Assembly: GCA_037145635.1 (NCBI GenBank)
Contig: JBBCXB010000001.1
Coordinates: forward strand, 1-64,000
Reading direction: 5' to 3'
Length of the DNA: 64,000 bases
Origin: JAATFS01 sp037145635
Lineage (GTDB): Bacteria; Pseudomonadota; Gammaproteobacteria; Xanthomonadales; Xanthomonadaceae
This document shows positions 8,987 to 17,256 of this stretch, one piece after another. A program made the translations under genes and the position numbers. Under the pieces are notes generated by a model. The model ran no database searches, was not told the origin of the DNA, and saw only the letters and a list, made by a program, of their open reading frames with translations. How positions within the stretch are numbered: position 1 is the stretch's first letter; each line of letters opens with the position of its first letter.

Positions 8987-10254
8987 GCCACCCTGCGCGA
9001 CTTCAGCGGCACCACCTTGGTGACCGCCTCGGCGCGGCGCGCCAGGGCACGGTCGATGCGCGCGAACACGTCGCGCATCACCGCCGCCTCGGGCAGCAGG
9101 GTGACGCGGAAGTGGTGCCGGTAGGGCACGTTGAAGCTCGAGCCCGGGACCACAAGCACGCCTTCCTCGTTCATCAGCTCCAGCGCGAAGGCGTGGTCGT
9201 CGAAGTTGCGCGCGGCATGCCCGACCACCGCCGGGAACGCGTACAGCGCGCCGGCCGGGGCGACCAGCGACAGGTGGGGGCTGGCGGCGCAGGCCTCGAT
9301 CACCGCGCGGCGGGTCTCGTACAGGCGACCGCCGGGCGCGCACAGCGGCGAGATCGTGTCCGGGCCGTTGACCGCTGCGTCGATCGCGTACTGGCCCGGC
9401 ACGTTGGCGCACAGGCGCAGCGCACCGAGCAGGTCCATGGCGTTGCGCAGGTCGTTGACGCGGCCGGCGTCGCCGGACAGCAGCGCCCAGCCCACGCGCC
9501 AGCCGCAGGCGCGGTGCACCTTGCTCAGGCCGCCGAAGGTCAGGCACGGGTGCTCGCCGGCCAGCGGCGCGACCGACACGAACTCGGCGTCGTCGTAGAG
9601 CACCTGGTCGTAGATCTCGTCGACCATCAGCAGCAGGTTGTGCTTGACCGCGATCGCCACGATCTTCTCCAGCAGCTCGCGCGAGTAGCTGGCGCCGCTG
9701 GGGTTGTTGGGGTTGATCAGCACGATCGCGCGGGTGCGCGAGGACACCAGCGTCTCGATCTCCACCGGGTCGGGCTGGAAGCCATTCTCCGGCGCGCAGC
9801 GGTAGTACACCGGGCGGCCGTCGTTGAGGATGGTGGCGGCCGACCACAGCGGGTAGTCGGGCGAGGGCACCAGTACCTCGTCGCCGGGATTGAGCAGCGC
9901 GCGCAGCGACAGGTCGATCAGCTCGCTGACGCCGTTGCCGACGAAGATCCGGTCCGGGTGCGCATGCGGGTGCTGGCGGCGCGAATAGGCCGCGGCGATC
10001 GCCTCGCGCGCCACCGGCAGGCCCTGCTGGTGGGTGTACGGGTCGGTGCGGCCCATGTCGTCGGCGATGGCGTGCTGCAGGTGTTCCGGCGCACGGAACC
10101 CGAACGCGCCGGGGTTGCCGATGTTGAGCTTGATCAGCTTGCGGCCCTGCGCCTCCAGCTCCCGCGCTCGTCGCGCCAGCTCGCCCCGGATCTCGTAGCG
10201 GACTTCGGACAGGCGCTCGCGGATGGCGAGCGGCTTCAGCGGGGTGGTGGACAT
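8983..10254 (-). CDS. alaA: Alanine/glutamate-pyruvate aminotransferase, AlaA-type
   Basis: A 423-residue class I/II PLP-dependent aminotransferase, closely patterned on E. coli AlaA: YEIRGELARRARELEAQGRKLIKLNIGNP at the N-terminus, FVGNGVSELIDLSLRALLNPGDEVLVP, INPNNPSGASYS, and the Schiff-base lysine K245 in TFGGLSKVHRACGWRVGW. AlaA makes alanine from pyruvate and glutamate. Length and alignment fit the ATG at 10254; further upstream starts would enter the rsgA promoter region. It leads a three-gene operon with GTGA overlaps to an SGNH hydrolase and a methyltransferase, an association that may point to a narrower role, so the symbol is by similarity. Confidence 0.88.
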   Translation of the reverse strand: MSTTPLKPLAIRERLSEVRYEIRGELARRARELEAQGRKLIKLNIGNPGAFGFRAPEHLQHAIADDMGRTDPYTHQQGLPVAREAIAAAYSRRQHPHAHPDRIFVGNGVSELIDLSLRALLNPGDEVLVPSPDYPLWSAATILNDGRPVYYRCAPENGFQPDPVEIETLVSSRTRAIVLINPNNPSGASYSRELLEKIVAIAVKHNLLLMVDEIYDQVLYDDAEFVSVAPLAGEHPCLTFGGLSKVHRACGWRVGWALLSGDAGRVNDLRNAMDLLGALRLCANVPGQYAIDAAVNGPDTISPLCAPGGRLYETRRAVIEACAASPHLSLVAPAGALYAFPAVVGHAARNFDDHAFALELMNEEGVLVVPGSSFNVPYRHHFRVTLLPEAAVMRDVFARIDRALARRAEAVTKVVPLKSRRVA

Positions 10255-10394
10255 CGAGCGGGCCGGTGCTAGGCGTGGAAGAGGCATGGTAGCGGAAATG
10301 CGGAGGCCGGGCATGCTTGCAGCTGCAACGGAAGTCAAGGGGGCGCGTCCGCGGGCGGGTGGGCGGCCCGGCCGCGGGCTCCGGCGATACCGCC

Positions 10395-10400
10395 TAGAAT
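10395..10400 (+). promoter_or_regulatory. -10 box of a probably leaderless rsgA transcript
   Basis: TAGAAT ends six bases before the rsgA ATG at 10407. With the usual 6-7 base distance from -10 box to transcription start, the message would begin at or next to the A of the start codon. No ribosome-binding site lies between. Confidence 0.5.
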
Positions 10401-10406
10401 CGGCAC

Positions 10407-11504
10407 ATGACCCAGGCTTCCCCCGATTTCCCCACCCTCCAGGCCATCGGCTGGCCCTGGCCCGGCCCGGCCGAGGAGCCGGCCTGGGAGGCGCTGTTCG
10501 CCGCGCATCCGCAGGCATTGCCGGCGCGTGTGGTCGAGCAGCACCGTACCGGCTACGTGGTGGCCGACACCGCGGAGGCCGGCGTCAAGGCCGAGTCGCT
10601 GCCCGAGTGGCAGCGCCCGCGCTTCCCCAGCCACGAGCGCGCGGCGGTGGGCGACTGGGTGCTGATGGAGGGCAGGCGCATCGTCGCGCTGCTGCCGCGG
10701 CGCACCTCGATCAAGCGCGGGGCCGCCGGCGAGCACTACCACCAGCAGGTGATCGCGGCCAACATCGATACGGTGTTCATCGTCTGCGGGCTGGATGCGG
10801 ACTTCAATCCGCGCCGCATCGAGCGCTATCTTCTGCTGGTGGGCGGTGGCGGCGCCGAGCCCGTGGTGGTGTTGACCAAGGCCGACCAGACCGACTACGC
10901 CGAGGACGCGGTGGCGGTGCTGATGGAACTGGCCGCGCAGAACATCGCCGTACGCACGGTCAACGCCAAGGACCCGGAGAGCGTGTCGGCGCTGCGGCCG
11001 TGGCTGGGCGACGGGCGTACCGCGGTGCTGGTGGGTTCCTCCGGTGCCGGCAAGTCCACGCTGACCAACACCCTGCTCGGCACCCAGCGGATGAAGACCA
11101 ACGCGGTGCGCGAGAACGACTCGCGCGGCCGCCACACCACCACCCACCGGGCGCTGATCCCGCTGCCCACCGGGGCCTGCCTGATCGACACCCCGGGGAT
11201 GCGCGAGCTCAAGCCCACCGGCGAGGAGGACCTGGCCGAGGGCGGGTTCGCCGACATCGAGGCGCTGGCCGCGCAATGCCGCTTCAACGACTGCGCACAC
11301 CTGGCCGAGCCCGGCTGCGCGGTGCAGGCGGCGATCGAGCGCGACGAGCTGGACCCGGCCCGCCTGGCCAACTACATGAAGCTGCGCGAGGAACTGGCCT
11401 CGGCGGCCGACAAGCTCGCCGTGCGCCAGGCGCAGAACGCCGCGGCGCGGCCGCATGGCCGGCCCGGCGGCAAGCCGTCGGGCAAGCGTCCCGCGCGGCG
11501 CTGA
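10407..11504 (+). CDS. rsgA: Ribosome small-subunit biogenesis GTPase RsgA
   Basis: A 365-residue circularly permuted GTPase that acts in late 30S maturation. An OB-fold domain (about residues 40-105) is followed by the permuted G motifs: G4 as LTKAD near 156, G1 as GSSGAGKST near 210, and G3 as DTPGMRELKP near 259. The zinc finger CRFNDCAHLAEPGCAV closes the fold near 291-306, with the Cys/His ligands intact. The C-terminus is a basic RPHGRPGGKPSGKRPARR tail. The ATG is six bases from a TAGAAT box, so the transcript looks leaderless. A QEGLA-motif metalloprotein gene begins 10 bases past the stop and is probably co-transcribed. Confidence 0.95.
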   Translation: MTQASPDFPTLQAIGWPWPGPAEEPAWEALFAAHPQALPARVVEQHRTGYVVADTAEAGVKAESLPEWQRPRFPSHERAAVGDWVLMEGRRIVALLPRRTSIKRGAAGEHYHQQVIAANIDTVFIVCGLDADFNPRRIERYLLLVGGGGAEPVVVLTKADQTDYAEDAVAVLMELAAQNIAVRTVNAKDPESVSALRPWLGDGRTAVLVGSSGAGKSTLTNTLLGTQRMKTNAVRENDSRGRHTTTHRALIPLPTGACLIDTPGMRELKPTGEEDLAEGGFADIEALAAQCRFNDCAHLAEPGCAVQAAIERDELDPARLANYMKLREELASAADKLAVRQAQNAAARPHGRPGGKPSGKRPARR

Positions 11505-11514
11505 GGCCGCCGCC

Positions 11515-12774
11515 GTGAAGCGCGCCGCCGCGCCGGAGATCGTGCACCACGCCGCGCTCGACGCACGGCTGGTCAAGGCGGTCCGCGGCATCCGCCTGCT
11601 GGCGCTGGCGAGCTGGCCCGCCGCGGCGCAGGCACCGTTCCTGGACAGCGTGGCGCGCGGCGCGCCGGTGCTGCCGCAGGTCGAGTATCCCGTGCTGGAC
11701 TTCGCCGACACCCGGCGCGAGCTGGAGGCGATCGCGCGTGCCGCCGATCCGGCCCACCCGCTCGGCGCCTACCTGGCCGACTCGGCGCGCAGCTGGGACC
11801 TGGCGGCGGCGCTGCTGGAGGCGCTGGGTACGCCGGCGGTGGACGGGTATTCGGCGCAGCTGTACGGCGTGCCGGACGATGCGATGCCCGGCAACGGCCC
11901 GACCACGCGCGAGGCCGCGCGCCACTTCATCCAGATCGCGCGCGAGCTCGACCGCGAGCTGCTGGCCCCGGAGGAACAGGTGCCGGTCTCGGCGACCGCG
12001 CTGCGGCTGCAGCTGCAGGCCGACCTGGACGCGTTCTTCGAATCGCGGGTGATCCGCGTCGAGCTGGATCCGGCGCTGCTGGCCAAGGCCGCCGCCGGGG
12101 CGCACCGCATCCGCCTGCGCACCGGCGCGACCTTCAGCGACTACGACCGCGCGCAGCTGTTCCACCACGAGGCGCTGGTGCACTCGCTGACCGCGCTCAA
12201 CGGCCGCGAGCAGGTGCACCTGCCCAGCCTGGCACTGTCCTCGCCGCGGACCACCGCCACCCAGGAGGGCCTGGCCACCTTCGCCGAGCAGATCACCGGC
12301 AGCATCGACATCGAGCGCATGAAGCGCATCAGCCTGCGCATCGAGGCGATCGCGATGGCGCGCACCGGCGCGGACTTCGTCGAGGTGTTCCGCTATTTCG
12401 GCCAGTCCGGGCAGAACCCCGAGGAGAGCTTCTCGTCGGCGCAGCGGGTGTTCCGCGGCGTGCCCACCACCGGCGGCGGCGCGTTCAACAAGGACACCGT
12501 GTACCTGCGCGGGCTGGTGGCGGTGCACACCTTCTTCCGCCACTCGCTGCAGCGCGACGAGCTGCAGCTGTGCCGCTGGCTGTTCGCCGGCAAGATGGCG
12601 CTGGGCGATGTCGCCGCGCTGGCACCGTTGTTCGCCGACGGCACGCTGGCGCCGCCGCGCTGGCTGCCGCCGTGGGTGAGCCGGGCCAGCGGGCTGGCCG
12701 GGATGCTGGCGTTCTCGCTGTTCGCCAACCGCATCCGCATGGACCGGCTCGACTACCCGGACGGCCAGGCCTGA
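11515..12774 (+). CDS. QEGLA-motif (DUF1704) putative metalloprotease
   Basis: A 419-residue protein of the TIGR02421/DUF1704 family, often annotated as flavohemoglobin expression-modulating QEGLA motif protein. The eponymous motif is TQEGLATFAE at 249-258. A HExxxH motif, H218-E219-A-L-V-H223 in FHHEALVHSLTALNG, gives the zinc ligands and general base of the MATCAP-like metallopeptidases to which this family belongs; the Glu of QEGLA would serve as a further ligand. The start is a GTG at 11515, with GAGG of the rsgA stop region as its ribosome-binding site. The bacterial substrate is not known. Coupling to rsgA is the only functional hint. Confidence 0.88.
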   Translation: MKRAAAPEIVHHAALDARLVKAVRGIRLLALASWPAAAQAPFLDSVARGAPVLPQVEYPVLDFADTRRELEAIARAADPAHPLGAYLADSARSWDLAAALLEALGTPAVDGYSAQLYGVPDDAMPGNGPTTREAARHFIQIARELDRELLAPEEQVPVSATALRLQLQADLDAFFESRVIRVELDPALLAKAAAGAHRIRLRTGATFSDYDRAQLFHHEALVHSLTALNGREQVHLPSLALSSPRTTATQEGLATFAEQITGSIDIERMKRISLRIEAIAMARTGADFVEVFRYFGQSGQNPEESFSSAQRVFRGVPTTGGGAFNKDTVYLRGLVAVHTFFRHSLQRDELQLCRWLFAGKMALGDVAALAPLFADGTLAPPRWLPPWVSRASGLAGMLAFSLFANRIRMDRLDYPDGQA

Positions 12775-12834
12775 ACCGGCGCCGCCGCCTACACGGGGGC
12801 GCAACGGGCCGGCGCCGACACTGCCTGCCCCGTT

Positions 12835-12840
12835 TACAGT
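12835..12840 (+). promoter_or_regulatory. Possible -10 box for the DJ-1/PfpI gene
   Basis: TACAGT lies 11 bases before the ATG at 12852, with AGGA directly behind it as a ribosome-binding site. The leader would be only a few bases. No -35 box is evident. Confidence 0.3.
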
Positions 12841-12851
12841 AGGACACCCGC

Positions 12852-13532
12852 ATGCAGATCCTGATGGTGCTCACCTCGCACGACCAGCTGGGCACGACCG
12901 GCAAGAAGACCGGCTTCTGGCTGGAGGAGTTCGCCGCGCCGTACTACGTGTTCCAGGATGCCGGCGCGGTGGTCACGCTGGCCTCGCCGCAGGGCGGGCA
13001 GCCGCCGCTGGATCCCAAGAGCGACGCGCCCGACGCGCAGACCGACGCCACCGCGCGCTTCAAGGGCGACCCGGCCGCGCAGCAGGCGCTGGCATCCACC
13101 CACCGCCTGGCCGAGGTGCGCGCGGCGGACTTCGATGCGGTGTTCTACCCGGGCGGCCATGGCCCGCTGTGGGACCTGGCCGAGGATGCGCAGTCGGTGG
13201 CGCTGATCGAGGACTTCACCCGCGCCGGCCAGCCCACCGGCTTCGTCTGCCACGCGCCGGGCGTGCTGCGCCGGGTCAAGGGCGAGGCCGGCGAACCGCT
13301 GGTCAAGGGCCGGCGCGTGACCGGCTTCACCAACGGCGAGGAAGCCGGCGTCGGCCTCACCGACGTGGTGCCGTTCCTGGTCGAGGACGAACTGCAGCGC
13401 CTCGGCGGCGACTACAGCAAGGGCGCCGACTGGGGCGTGTACGTGCTCACCGACGGCTACCTGGTGACCGGGCAGAACCCGGCCTCGTCCGAGGCCGCCG
13501 CGCGCGCGGTGCTGGCGCTGCTGCAGCCCTGA
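12852..13532 (+). CDS. DJ-1/PfpI family protein (Hsp31-like glyoxalase III)
   Basis: A 226-residue protein of the type 1 glutamine-amidotransferase-like DJ-1/PfpI superfamily. The nucleophile elbow GFVCHAPGVL holds C133 and H134, and the glutamates E25/E26 in GFWLEEFAAPY match the acidic partner of the Hsp31 clan. The FYPGGHGPLWDL loop is typical. Fungal and bacterial relatives of this short Hsp31 branch convert methylglyoxal to lactate without glutathione or act as holdases; which applies here is unproven. It has its own short leader (AGGA 8-11 bases upstream) and is convergent with the acetoacetyl-CoA reductase gene, 34 bases away. Confidence 0.87.
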   Translation: MQILMVLTSHDQLGTTGKKTGFWLEEFAAPYYVFQDAGAVVTLASPQGGQPPLDPKSDAPDAQTDATARFKGDPAAQQALASTHRLAEVRAADFDAVFYPGGHGPLWDLAEDAQSVALIEDFTRAGQPTGFVCHAPGVLRRVKGEAGEPLVKGRRVTGFTNGEEAGVGLTDVVPFLVEDELQRLGGDYSKGADWGVYVLTDGYLVTGQNPASSEAAARAVLALLQP

Positions 13533-13566
13533 GCCGGCGCGTCCGTTGTCACGGCGGGCTGCCGCG

Positions 13567-14307
13567 TCAGCGCATGTGCAGCCCGCCGTTCACCGCGTAA
13601 TCGGCGCCGGTGACGTAGGCGGCCTCGTCGGACACCAGCCACGCGCACAGGCCGGCGACCTCCTCCGGGCGTCCGAGCCGGCGCGTGGGCACCGAGGTCG
13701 CCAGGCGATCGAGCACGTCCGGCGGGAAGCTGCTGATCGCCGCGCTGGCGATGTAGCCCGGCGACACGGTGTTGACGGTGACGCCGCGCGAGGCCACCTC
13801 CTGCGCCAGTGCGCGGCTGAAGCCGTGCATCGCGGCCTTGGCGGTGGCGTAGTTGATCTGGCCGATCTGGCCCTTCTGCGCGCTTACCGAGCCGATGTTG
13901 ACGATGCGGCCCCAGCCGCGCGCGGTCATGCCGTCGACCACCTGCTTGGTGATGTTGAACAGCGAGTGCAGGTTGCTGGCCATCACCGCCTGCCAGTCCT
14001 CGCGCGTCATCTGCCGGAACAGGGTGTCGCGGCTGCCGCCGGCGTTGTTGACCAGCACGTCGATCTCCCCGACCTCGGCCTTGACCTTGGCGAACGCGGC
14101 GACGGTCGAGTCCCAGTCGGCGGCGTTGCCCTCGGAGGCGACGAAGTCGAAGCCGAGTTCGCGCTGCTCGCGCAGCCAGGCGGCCTTGCGCGGCGAGTTC
14201 GGCCCGCAGCCGGCGACCACGGTGTGGCCGTTGCGCGAGAGCTTCTGGCAGATCGCGGTGCCCACGCTGCCCATGCCGCTGGTGACGTATGCGATGCGGA
14301 GTGTCAT
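13567..14307 (-). CDS. phbB: Acetoacetyl-CoA reductase (SDR family)
   Basis: A 246-residue short-chain dehydrogenase/reductase with the length and features of PhaB/PhbB, the NADPH-dependent acetoacetyl-CoA reductase. The cofactor loop is TSGMGSVG (residues 9-16), NNAG follows at 87-90, and the catalytic triad is S140, Y153, K157 in NIGSVSAQKGQIGQINYATAK. The ending VTGADYAVNGGLHM is standard. No PHA synthase is in the window, so a role in polyhydroxybutyrate or general ketoacyl reduction cannot be settled. The ATG at 14307 has GGAG six bases upstream. A GGGAAT-type repeat separates it from citM. Confidence 0.85.
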   Translation of the reverse strand: MTLRIAYVTSGMGSVGTAICQKLSRNGHTVVAGCGPNSPRKAAWLREQRELGFDFVASEGNAADWDSTVAAFAKVKAEVGEIDVLVNNAGGSRDTLFRQMTREDWQAVMASNLHSLFNITKQVVDGMTARGWGRIVNIGSVSAQKGQIGQINYATAKAAMHGFSRALAQEVASRGVTVNTVSPGYIASAAISSFPPDVLDRLATSVPTRRLGRPEEVAGLCAWLVSDEAAYVTGADYAVNGGLHMR

Positions 14308-14327
14308 CTGGAACTCCATTGGAGGAG

Positions 14328-14400
14328 GGAATGGGGAATCGGGAATGGGGAAAGCGGGAGCCGCGGTGGCGATTCCCGGTTCTCCCTTCCCGATTCCCGG
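14328..14400. repeat. GGGAAT-type inverted repeat, citM-phbB gap
   Basis: Three and a half units of GGGAATnGGGAATGG at 14328-14352 face the complementary ATTCCCG/TTCCCGATTCCCGG at 14371-14400. The two arms could form an imperfect stem between citM and phbB. The same repeat appears at four other places in the window (see the entries at 17134, 43872, 55071 and 60921). Confidence 0.75.
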
Positions 14401-14407
14401 GCCGCCG

Positions 14408-15733
14408 TCAGGCGGCCAGCGGAAACAGCCCGAACAGCAGGCCACCGCCCAGCAGGAGCAGCGAGACCAGCACCGCCCACTTCAGGGTGAAGCGCTGGTG
14501 GTCGGCGAAGTCGACCTTGGCCAGGCCGACCAGCAGGTAGGTGGAGGGCACCAGCGGGCTGAGCAGGTGCACCGGCTGGCCGGCGAGCGAGGCACGCGCC
14601 ATCTCCACCGGGGTGATGCCGTAGTGGCCGGCGGCCTCGGACAGGATCGGCAGCACGCCGAAGTAGAACGCGTCGTTGGACATGAAGAAGGTGAACGGCA
14701 TCGACGCGATCGCGGTGATCACCGCCAGGTACGGGCCCCACGCATCCGGGATCACCGCCAGGAAGCTGCGCGACATCGCCTCGACCATGCCGGTGTTGGA
14801 CAGGATGCCGGTGAAGATGCCGGCGGCGAAGATCAGCGCCACCACCGACAGCACGTTGCCGGCGTGGTTGACCACGCGGCGGCGCTGCTCGGCCAGGTCC
14901 GGGTAGTTGATCACCAGCGCGATCGCGAAGCCGATCATGAACAACACCGGCATCGGCAGCACCCCGACCACCAGCGCGGCCATCAGCGCCAGGGTCAGGC
15001 CCAGGTTCACCCACAGCAGCCGCGGGCGCTTGATGTCCTCGGCGTTCTCCACGGTGGGCAGCGCGTCGCCGTCGTCGGACACGCTGGAGTCCATCCAGTC
15101 GTCGCCGGGCAGCCGCACCACGCCCAGCCGGCGGCGCTCCTTCATGCCCAGCCACCAGGCCAGCACCAGGATGCCGCCGATCGACAGCGCCATCGCCGGC
15201 ACCAGCGGGATGAACACGTCGGCCGGGTCCACGTGCAGCGCGGTGGCCGCGCGCGCGGTCGGCCCGCCCCACGGGGTCAGGTTCATCACGCCGCCGGCGA
15301 GGATGGTCACGCAGGTCAGGTTGAGCGCGTTCATGCCCAGCCGCCGGTACAGCGGCAGCATCGCCGACACGGTGATCATGTAGGTGGTGGAGCCGTCGCC
15401 GTCGAGCGAGATCAGCAGCGCCAGGATCGCGGTGCCGAGCACGATCTTCATCGGGTCGCCCTTGACGATGCGCAGGATGCGCCGCACCAGCGGGTCGAAC
15501 AGGCCGGCATCGATCATCACCCCGAAATAGAGGATCGCGAACATCAGCATCACGCCGGTGGGCGCGATCTTCTTGATGCCGTCGAGCATCATCTCGTTGA
15601 TGCCGGTGCCGAAGCCGCCCGCCAGCGCGAACACGATCGGCACCGTGATCAGCGCGACCAGCGGCGACAGCCGCTTGCTCATGATCAGGTACATGAAGGT
15701 GATGACCATTCCGAAACCGAGCGCGGTCAGCAT
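14408..15733 (-). CDS. citM: CitMHS-family citrate transporter
   Basis: A 441-residue inner-membrane transporter of the CitMHS family, which imports citrate complexed with Mg2+ or Ca2+, coupled to protons. About 11-12 hydrophobic segments are visible, beginning LTALGFGMVITFMYLIM. Family marks include LISLDGDGSTTYMI, VMNLTPWGGPTARAA and the MPFTFFMSNDAFYFGVLP segment near residue 345. A large cytoplasmic loop (KERRRLG...ENAEDIKRPR) splits the two halves. It lies 85 bases downstream of a porin on the same strand and close to the divergent TctD/TctE system, matching citrate-utilisation loci known in xanthomonads. The symbol is by family; the metal preference is unknown. Confidence 0.9.
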   Translation of the reverse strand: MLTALGFGMVITFMYLIMSKRLSPLVALITVPIVFALAGGFGTGINEMMLDGIKKIAPTGVMLMFAILYFGVMIDAGLFDPLVRRILRIVKGDPMKIVLGTAILALLISLDGDGSTTYMITVSAMLPLYRRLGMNALNLTCVTILAGGVMNLTPWGGPTARAATALHVDPADVFIPLVPAMALSIGGILVLAWWLGMKERRRLGVVRLPGDDWMDSSVSDDGDALPTVENAEDIKRPRLLWVNLGLTLALMAALVVGVLPMPVLFMIGFAIALVINYPDLAEQRRRVVNHAGNVLSVVALIFAAGIFTGILSNTGMVEAMSRSFLAVIPDAWGPYLAVITAIASMPFTFFMSNDAFYFGVLPILSEAAGHYGITPVEMARASLAGQPVHLLSPLVPSTYLLVGLAKVDFADHQRFTLKWAVLVSLLLLGGGLLFGLFPLAA

Positions 15734-15818
15734 GAGCGGGACGTTCCTGTGAGGCGGGTGGAGAAGGGGAGCGGGGGCGGCGCGCCGCGGCGGCGCCCGG
15801 GCGGGCGTGGCGGCAGGC

Positions 15819-17012
15819 TCAGAAGTCGTACTGGAAGCGGCCGGTGACCGCCAGGGTATGGTCGACGGTGGCATGCAGCAGGCGGTCGTGGTTCTCGCTG
15901 TCGATCACGTCCAGCATCAGCCGCAGGTTCGGCCGCAGGTACCAGTTGCCGCCCAGCGTCCAGGCCTCGGTGCGGGCATCGATCAGGTCCGCCCCGCCGA
16001 TGCGGTGCTGCTCGCCGCTCATGCGGTCGTAGCGCAGCGCCAGCTCGAACGCGCCGGCGCGGTGGTTGAGGGTCTTGACCCGGGTGAAACGGCCGGTCTT
16101 GCGATCGTAGGCTCGCGATTCGCCGGTGACGAACCAGCTGACGAAGCCGTAGCCGGCCAGCAGCGAAGCGCGCTCACTGCCATCGTCGATGCGCCCGCCG
16201 CTGAGCTCGCCCTGCCAGGACCAGGGCCCCCGCACCTGGGCGTACTCCAGCGACCACTTGTCGAAGTCGGCGTCGCGGCCGGCGTCGAAGCGGGCCAGGG
16301 TGATGCGGCTGTTGTTGGCCAGGTCGTTGTCCGGGCGCGGGCGGATCAGCAGGGTGGCGGCGCCGTCGCCGCCAGGATGGTCGTAGCGCTCGTGCGCCAG
16401 CGACACGCCGAGGTGGCGTAGGCGCGTGGCCTCGCCCTCGGGCGCCCAGGTGAGGCGGCTGCCGAGCGCGCGGCCGCGGGTGGTGGAGTTGTCGATGCTC
16501 TCCAGGCTGTAGGCGCTGACCACCCAGGTCGCGTCCGGGCGTGCGCCCTGCCAGGACACCGCCTTGCGGTAGATCGGCGCCAGCGTGGTGGCCGCGTAGC
16601 CGCGTTCCAGGAACTGGCCGAAGTTCGAGCCGGTGCGGTCGTCCAGCGAGAAGTACTGCTTGAACTGGCCGACGGTCAGCGTGCCGGCGGCGAAGCGGCG
16701 CGCCAGGTAGACGTCGCGCGCGAGGATGCCGCGGCCGCCCGGCTCGTTCTGCAGCCCGGCGAAGTCGGCCTCGGCCTTGTAGTCGAAGCCGTAGAACTTG
16801 CCCGACACGTCCAGCCAGACCCGGCGGAACTGGGTGTCGTCGCGGTCCGGCGTGCCGCGCGCGTCGTTGTCGAAGGCGGCGAAGTCCCAGTGCACGCGGC
16901 CGCCCACGGTCGCGGTGACGTCGCCGTCGTCGTCGGCGGCATGGGCGCTGGCGGCCAGGCCCAGCGCAAGGCAAGCCAGCCCGACGCGCAGGCGCGATGT
17001 CTCGATAGTCAC
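15819..17012 (-). CDS. OprO/OprP-type outer-membrane porin (citrate locus)
   Basis: A 397-residue outer-membrane beta-barrel of the phosphate-selective porin O/P family. The signal peptide ends near SAHA (about residue 25). Alternating amphipathic strands run throughout, and the protein ends in the barrel signal VTGRFQYDF with terminal Phe. Despite the family name, relatives carry various anions; the position upstream of citM suggests citrate or related carboxylates. The start is a GTG at 17012 with GGGAGG only four to five bases upstream; the overlapping ATG just before it runs into TGA at once. The region before it carries two direct repeats that may bind TctD. Confidence 0.87.
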   Translation of the reverse strand: MTIETSRLRVGLACLALGLAASAHAADDDGDVTATVGGRVHWDFAAFDNDARGTPDRDDTQFRRVWLDVSGKFYGFDYKAEADFAGLQNEPGGRGILARDVYLARRFAAGTLTVGQFKQYFSLDDRTGSNFGQFLERGYAATTLAPIYRKAVSWQGARPDATWVVSAYSLESIDNSTTRGRALGSRLTWAPEGEATRLRHLGVSLAHERYDHPGGDGAATLLIRPRPDNDLANNSRITLARFDAGRDADFDKWSLEYAQVRGPWSWQGELSGGRIDDGSERASLLAGYGFVSWFVTGESRAYDRKTGRFTRVKTLNHRAGAFELALRYDRMSGEQHRIGGADLIDARTEAWTLGGNWYLRPNLRLMLDVIDSENHDRLLHATVDHTLAVTGRFQYDF

Positions 17013-17026
17013 ATACCCTCCCAGGT

Positions 17027-17044
17027 ACGCGTTGGCACGCGTTG
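17027..17044. promoter_or_regulatory. Direct repeat, candidate TctD-binding site
   Basis: ACGCGTTG occurs at 17027-17034 and again at 17037-17044, exactly 10 bp apart start to start. OmpR/PhoB-type regulators bind tandem direct repeats one helical turn apart, and the gene for such a regulator (tctD) begins 213 bases away. The site lies 15-32 bases before the porin start codon. The assignment is inference from position and spacing. Confidence 0.45.
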
Positions 17045-17133
17045 TAGTGAACGGGGCCGCCGCACGACCGCAGCCGCACGGCGACGTCCCCGGAGCCTAG
17101 GCCCGCGAAGCTGTCATCGACCTGTCGTGGCGC

Positions 17134-17256
17134 GATCGGGGAATCGGGAAGAGGGAATCGCAGGAGCAGGAGCTTTTGCGGGCCGGGCCTGTTACCTTCC
17201 TGCCGCGGTAGCTCGCCGTTGCGATTACCGATTCCCGACTCCCCAATCCCGGCTCC
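17134..17256. repeat. GGGAAT-type inverted repeat before tctD
   Basis: GGGGAATCGGGAAGAGGGAA at 17138-17157 faces CGATTACCGATTCCCGACTC and CCCCAATCCCGGCTCC at 17222-17256, which ends directly on the tctD ATG. As a result tctD has no purine-rich ribosome-binding site in the preceding 15 bases. Confidence 0.7.
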
